A stretch of 39,684 bases of DNA from positions 1-39,684 of the forward strand of contig DATIJL010000019.1 of the NCBI GenBank assembly GCA_035478595.1, given 5' to 3'. Below are positions 37,790 to 39,684 of the stretch, in pieces. Numbering within the stretch: the stretch's first letter is position 1; every line of letters begins with the position of its first letter. The position numbers were made by a program, and so were the translations under genes. The stretch is from Candidatus Chromulinivoraceae bacterium (GTDB taxonomy: Bacteria > Patescibacteriota > Saccharimonadia > Saccharimonadales > Saccharimonadaceae). Below the pieces are notes generated by a model. It did no database searches, was not told where the DNA came from, and saw only the letters and a program-made list of their open reading frames with translations.

Positions 37790-38350
37790 CTACTTCTTGC
37801 GTTCGCGATAATCGCCTGTTTCTGTATCAACAGAGACAATGTCACCGATTTTAATAAAGGAGGGTGCTTTAATGACCAGACCCGTTTCGAGCGTAGCATC
37901 CTTTAGTACGTTAGAGGTTGTATCACCCTTTACTACGTCTTCAGTATAGGTAACTTCCAAGTAGATATTCTTAGGAAGCTCCACGTTAATAACCTTGTCG
38001 CCAAAAAACTGCAGGTTCAGACTATCGCCTTCTTTAAGATATTGCGCAGCCGTATCGACAGTATCAATAGAAAGTTCAAACTGCTCAAAGTTTTCTGGAT
38101 CCATAAAAAAGAACGTGTTGTCGTCACAGTAAAGGTACTGCACACCTTTATTAGTAACTTCTGCGGACTCAATCTTATCCTGGCCTTTAAACGTTTTTGG
38201 GATAACACTTCCATCAACAAGGTTCTTCAGCTTAACATTTACAATGCTGCCGCCACGACCCATAACTTTTTGGGCGTACTCAATAACGCGATAAGGCTTA
38301 CCATCAAGCTGAACAACTGTGCCTTTTTTAAGATCGGTTGGTTGATACAT
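37790..38350 (-). CDS. efp: Elongation factor P
   Basis: EF-P rescues ribosomes stalled at proline runs. The 186 residues have the three-domain plan: KOW-like domain 1 (LKKGTVVQLDGKPYRVIEY), domain II, and an OB-fold domain III ending IKIGDIVSVDTETGDYRER. The tip loop reads KVMGRGGSI, so the residue aligned with the modified Lys34 of E. coli is Arg32. AGGAG lies six bases before ATG. It is a single gene between rpsR and the PBP-like gene. Confidence 0.97.
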   Translation of the reverse strand: MYQPTDLKKGTVVQLDGKPYRVIEYAQKVMGRGGSIVNVKLKNLVDGSVIPKTFKGQDKIESAEVTNKGVQYLYCDDNTFFFMDPENFEQFELSIDTVDTAAQYLKEGDSLNLQFFGDKVINVELPKNIYLEVTYTEDVVKGDTTSNVLKDATLETGLVIKAPSFIKIGDIVSVDTETGDYRERKK

Positions 38351-38389
38351 AGTTTTCTCCTAAAGTTGGTTGACGCTTAGAAATGCTAC

Positions 38390-38419
38390 GCAGCGCACGG
38401 GCTTTCCCTCGTGCGCTGC
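38390..38419 (-). terminator. Hairpin after the rpsF-ssb-rpsR operon
   Basis: A 10-bp GC-rich stem (38390-38399 with 38410-38419) with a 10-base loop and no U-run, between rpsR and efp. Likely terminator or mRNA 3' end. Confidence 0.6.
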
Positions 38420-38436
38420 AGAGTTCTCTAAACAAA

Positions 38437-38637
38437 TTAGTTAGAGGTAACGAACGGAAGCAATGCCAAATGGCGAGACCGCTTAATTGCAACGGCAAGT
38501 TGACGTTGCTGCTTAGCGCTCAGGCCAGTCTTCGCAATTGGTTCGATTTGACCGTACATGTTAATAAAACGCTGTAGAGTCTTTACATCTTTGTAGTCAA
38601 AGTAGACAGGGGTGTCTTTTTTGAATCGTTTAGCCAT
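38437..38637 (-). CDS. rpsR: 30S ribosomal protein S18
   Basis: S18 forms a pair with S6 on the 30S platform. The 66 residues have [20 protein letters not shown] and [26 protein letters not shown], the family signatures, at normal length for a short form. It follows ssb by 11 nt with AAGGAG upstream. Last gene of rpsF-ssb-rpsR. Confidence 0.98.
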   Translation of the reverse strand: MAKRFKKDTPVYFDYKDVKTLQRFINMYGQIEPIAKTGLSAKQQRQLAVAIKRSRHLALLPFVTSN

Positions 38638-38648
38638 TTCATGTCTCC

Positions 38649-39083
38649 TTAGAATGGAATTTCACTTAAATCAATAGGTTTGTCGTCGATGTCTTCAATA
38701 ACAACATCGTCAGACTTTTTACTTTGGCTGCTCGAGCCAGAGTTTGATGGACCGCCATCACCGCTTGGACCATCGAGGAATGTAACGTCAGTCGCAACAA
38801 CTTCTACCTTGCTGCGCTTTTTGCCAGTTTCTTTATCATCCCAGCTGTCCTGGCGAAGACGTCCCTGCACGAGGCAGCGGCGACCCTTAGAGAGGTACTG
38901 GCTTACCAATTCTCCCAATTTTTCCCAGGCAGTCACGTCAAAAAAGTCGGCTGCGTCTTCTTGGCCGCCGCGATCAACCGCTATAGAAAAGCTCGTGATC
39001 GTCTTACCTGTTGTCGTGGTGCGTACTTCTGGGTCACGAGTGAGGCGTCCCATTAAAATCACTTGGTTGATGCTTTTGGCCAT
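38649..39083 (-). CDS. ssb: Single-stranded DNA-binding protein
   Basis: SSB coats single-stranded DNA and recruits repair and replication proteins. The 144 residues have the OB-fold ([23 protein letters not shown], then [29 protein letters not shown]), a Gly/Ser linker and an acidic tail ending DLSEIPF, the protein-docking tip. It follows rpsF by 5 nt, the standard bacterial order. Confidence 0.98.
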   Translation of the reverse strand: MAKSINQVILMGRLTRDPEVRTTTTGKTITSFSIAVDRGGQEDAADFFDVTAWEKLGELVSQYLSKGRRCLVQGRLRQDSWDDKETGKKRSKVEVVATDVTFLDGPSGDGGPSNSGSSSQSKKSDDVVIEDIDDKPIDLSEIPF

Positions 39084-39088
39084 ATTCC

Positions 39089-39439
39089 CTACTCCTTCTC
39101 TTCTGTTTCTTCTTTTGAAGCGTTTACCTTCGCTTCTTCGAGTGCCTTACGTCCCTTTTCATCTTGTTTTACAAGCAGGTAACGCAGTACTTCGTCAGTG
39201 ATGTTCAGCGTGTTGCTAATCTTCAGTGGCGCCTCTGCTGGTAGCTTAACGTCCATGTAGACATAAACGGCAAAATCTTCACGGTTGATACTGTAGGCGA
39301 GTTTTTTCTTACCCCAGTTATCTTCTTTTACAATTTCACCACCAGCGTTTTTGATGATGTCGCGAACTTTCGCGAGCGGCGCCTCAAGGTCAACCTCGAG
39401 GTCCGGGTGAATAAGAACTGTTAGTTCGTACTCCTTCAT
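39089..39439 (-). CDS. rpsF: 30S ribosomal protein S6
   Basis: S6 binds 16S rRNA with S18. The 116 residues have MKEYELTVLIHPDLE, VKEDNWGKKKLAYSINRE and YVYMDVKLPAEAPLKISNTLNITDEVLRYLL, with a Lys/Glu-rich tail. GAGGAGG is about nine bases before ATG. First gene of the operon, behind a leader of about 60 nt. Confidence 0.98.
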   Translation of the reverse strand: MKEYELTVLIHPDLEVDLEAPLAKVRDIIKNAGGEIVKEDNWGKKKLAYSINREDFAVYVYMDVKLPAEAPLKISNTLNITDEVLRYLLVKQDEKGRKALEEAKVNASKEETEEKE

Positions 39440-39459
39440 ATAAGTTTCCTCCTCTGGAA

Positions 39460-39489
39460 TCCTTATGGATGCTTACAGCGAGTGTAAGC
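39460..39489 (-). promoter_or_regulatory. Leader hairpins of rpsF, possible S6:S18 control site
   Basis: Two stems lie between the promoter and rpsF: GCTTACA/TGTAAGC (39471-39477 with 39483-39489) and ATCC/GGAT (39460-39471). The position fits the known autoregulatory S6:S18-binding leader, but I could not confirm its characteristic CCG bulge. Confidence 0.35.
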
Positions 39490-39508
39490 CGAGTTAATAA
39501 CAGTGGTA

Positions 39509-39537
39509 ATTATACCCCATTTACGCTTTAAACACAA
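39509..39537 (-). promoter_or_regulatory. rpsF operon promoter
   Basis: On the minus strand TTGTGT (39532-39537), 17 bases and a perfect TATAAT (39509-39514). Confidence 0.65.
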
Positions 39538-39578
39538 GTCACCCGTACTAACTCACCACCTTTGCAACATAAAAAGAA

Positions 39579-39606
39579 GATAGATGGCGTTAGCCATCTA
39601 TCCCAA
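39579..39606. terminator. Hairpin terminator near the right edge
   Basis: Stem AGATAGATGG/CCATCTATC-type repeat (about 39580-39601) with a short loop. It lies between the divergent rpsF and edge-gene promoters, so it may end a minus-strand transcript from outside the window or insulate the two promoters. Confidence 0.5.
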
Positions 39607-39622
39607 AAAAGCAGGCACTCCG

Positions 39623-39628
39623 TATACT
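39623..39628 (+). promoter_or_regulatory. Possible -10 box of the edge gene
   Basis: TATACT, about 39 bases before ATG 39667. The -35 is not clear. Confidence 0.4.
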
Positions 39629-39666
39629 GTGTTTACGACTAAATAAATACAGAAAGGAGGCCTGCC

Positions 39667-39684
39667 ATGGCCTATTCTACCAAT
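39667..39684 (+). CDS. Start of an unidentified gene (3'-truncated by window edge)
   Basis: The first six codons, MAYSTN, follow a strong GGAGG seven bases upstream. Too little is visible to name the product. Confidence 0.5.

Noticed and set aside
39611-39665. GCAGGC/GCCTGC inverted repeat that could hide the edge gene's ribosome-binding site
   Set aside because: The left arm lies upstream of the predicted transcription start, so it would not be in the mRNA.
1-39684. CRISPR array, insertion sequence or rRNA genes
   Set aside because: No regularly spaced repeats, no terminal inverted repeats with a transposase and no rRNA signatures were seen.
1-39684. Recoded UGA as glycine (as in SR1/Gracilibacteria)
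   Set aside because: Genes end normally at TGA, and no conserved gene contains an in-frame TGA.

Overview
The window reads as a piece of a small-genome Candidatus Saccharibacteria (TM7, Patescibacteria/CPR) chromosome. This is an inference from the very compact gene packing, the short single-copy housekeeping genes, the type IV pilus locus with Gram-positive-style envelope proteins, and the lack of biosynthetic operons apart from one lone pyrB. TGA is used as a normal stop (for example in the genes ending at 35183 and 35993), so the UGA=Gly code of SR1/Gracilibacteria does not apply.

Layout. 1-1355: the end of infC, then rpmI and rplT (+), facing rnpB (-) across a shared terminator. 1362-5650: a Nudix/RNase HI fusion, tRNA-Pro preceded by a 6S-like RNA, an M50 membrane protease, a winged-helix/Nudix protein, rpmB (+), a degenerate metallo-beta-lactamase-fold protein and a winged-helix/nucleotidyltransferase-like protein. 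5695-9485: the operon thrS - HAD nucleotidase - alkyltransferase-like protein - miaA (-), led by a T-box riboswitch that looks like the ultrashort stem I class with a transcription terminator. 9557-13473: tRNA-Val, a GC-rich macro-domain gene of foreign composition, a leaderless 40-residue gene, nrdR with a probable NrdR box over its start, a GT2 glycosyltransferase with a small membrane partner, and tRNAs for Gly, Thr and Asp. 13591-19283: pyrB, superoxide dismutase, a parvulin-type foldase, a PH-domain membrane protein, a frameshifted HD-domain gene, tRNA-Arg, ndk and a Xer recombinase.

19285-33506 is an almost unbroken minus-strand type IV pilus region. In transcription order it holds a TPR-like anchored protein and a 660-residue exported protein, then pilM, pilN, pilO, a small membrane protein, pilB, pilT, pilC and a major-pilin-like gene, then the prepilin peptidase and four minor pseudopilin or PilX-like genes. 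It would build an assembly platform (PilMNO, PilC), extension and retraction motors (PilB, PilT), pilin processing (PilD) and a fibre with a minor-pilin tip. In Saccharibacteria such pili are thought to serve motility and contact with host bacteria.

33635-39684: ychF (+), a second GC-rich foreign-looking gene of unknown function, tlyA, a serine penicillin-binding/beta-lactamase-fold protein, efp, the rpsF-ssb-rpsR operon, and the first six codons of a plus-strand gene at the edge.

Two themes run through the window. First, eight genes have a -10-like hexamer exactly 6 nt before the start codon, which predicts leaderless mRNAs. Second, control signals are packed into minimal space: promoters inside stop codons, bidirectional terminators, and tRNAs running directly into an mRNA. 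The two GC-rich genes, each with its own promoter-like sequence and strong terminal hairpin, are the clearest candidates for recent acquisition, possibly from an actinobacterial host.
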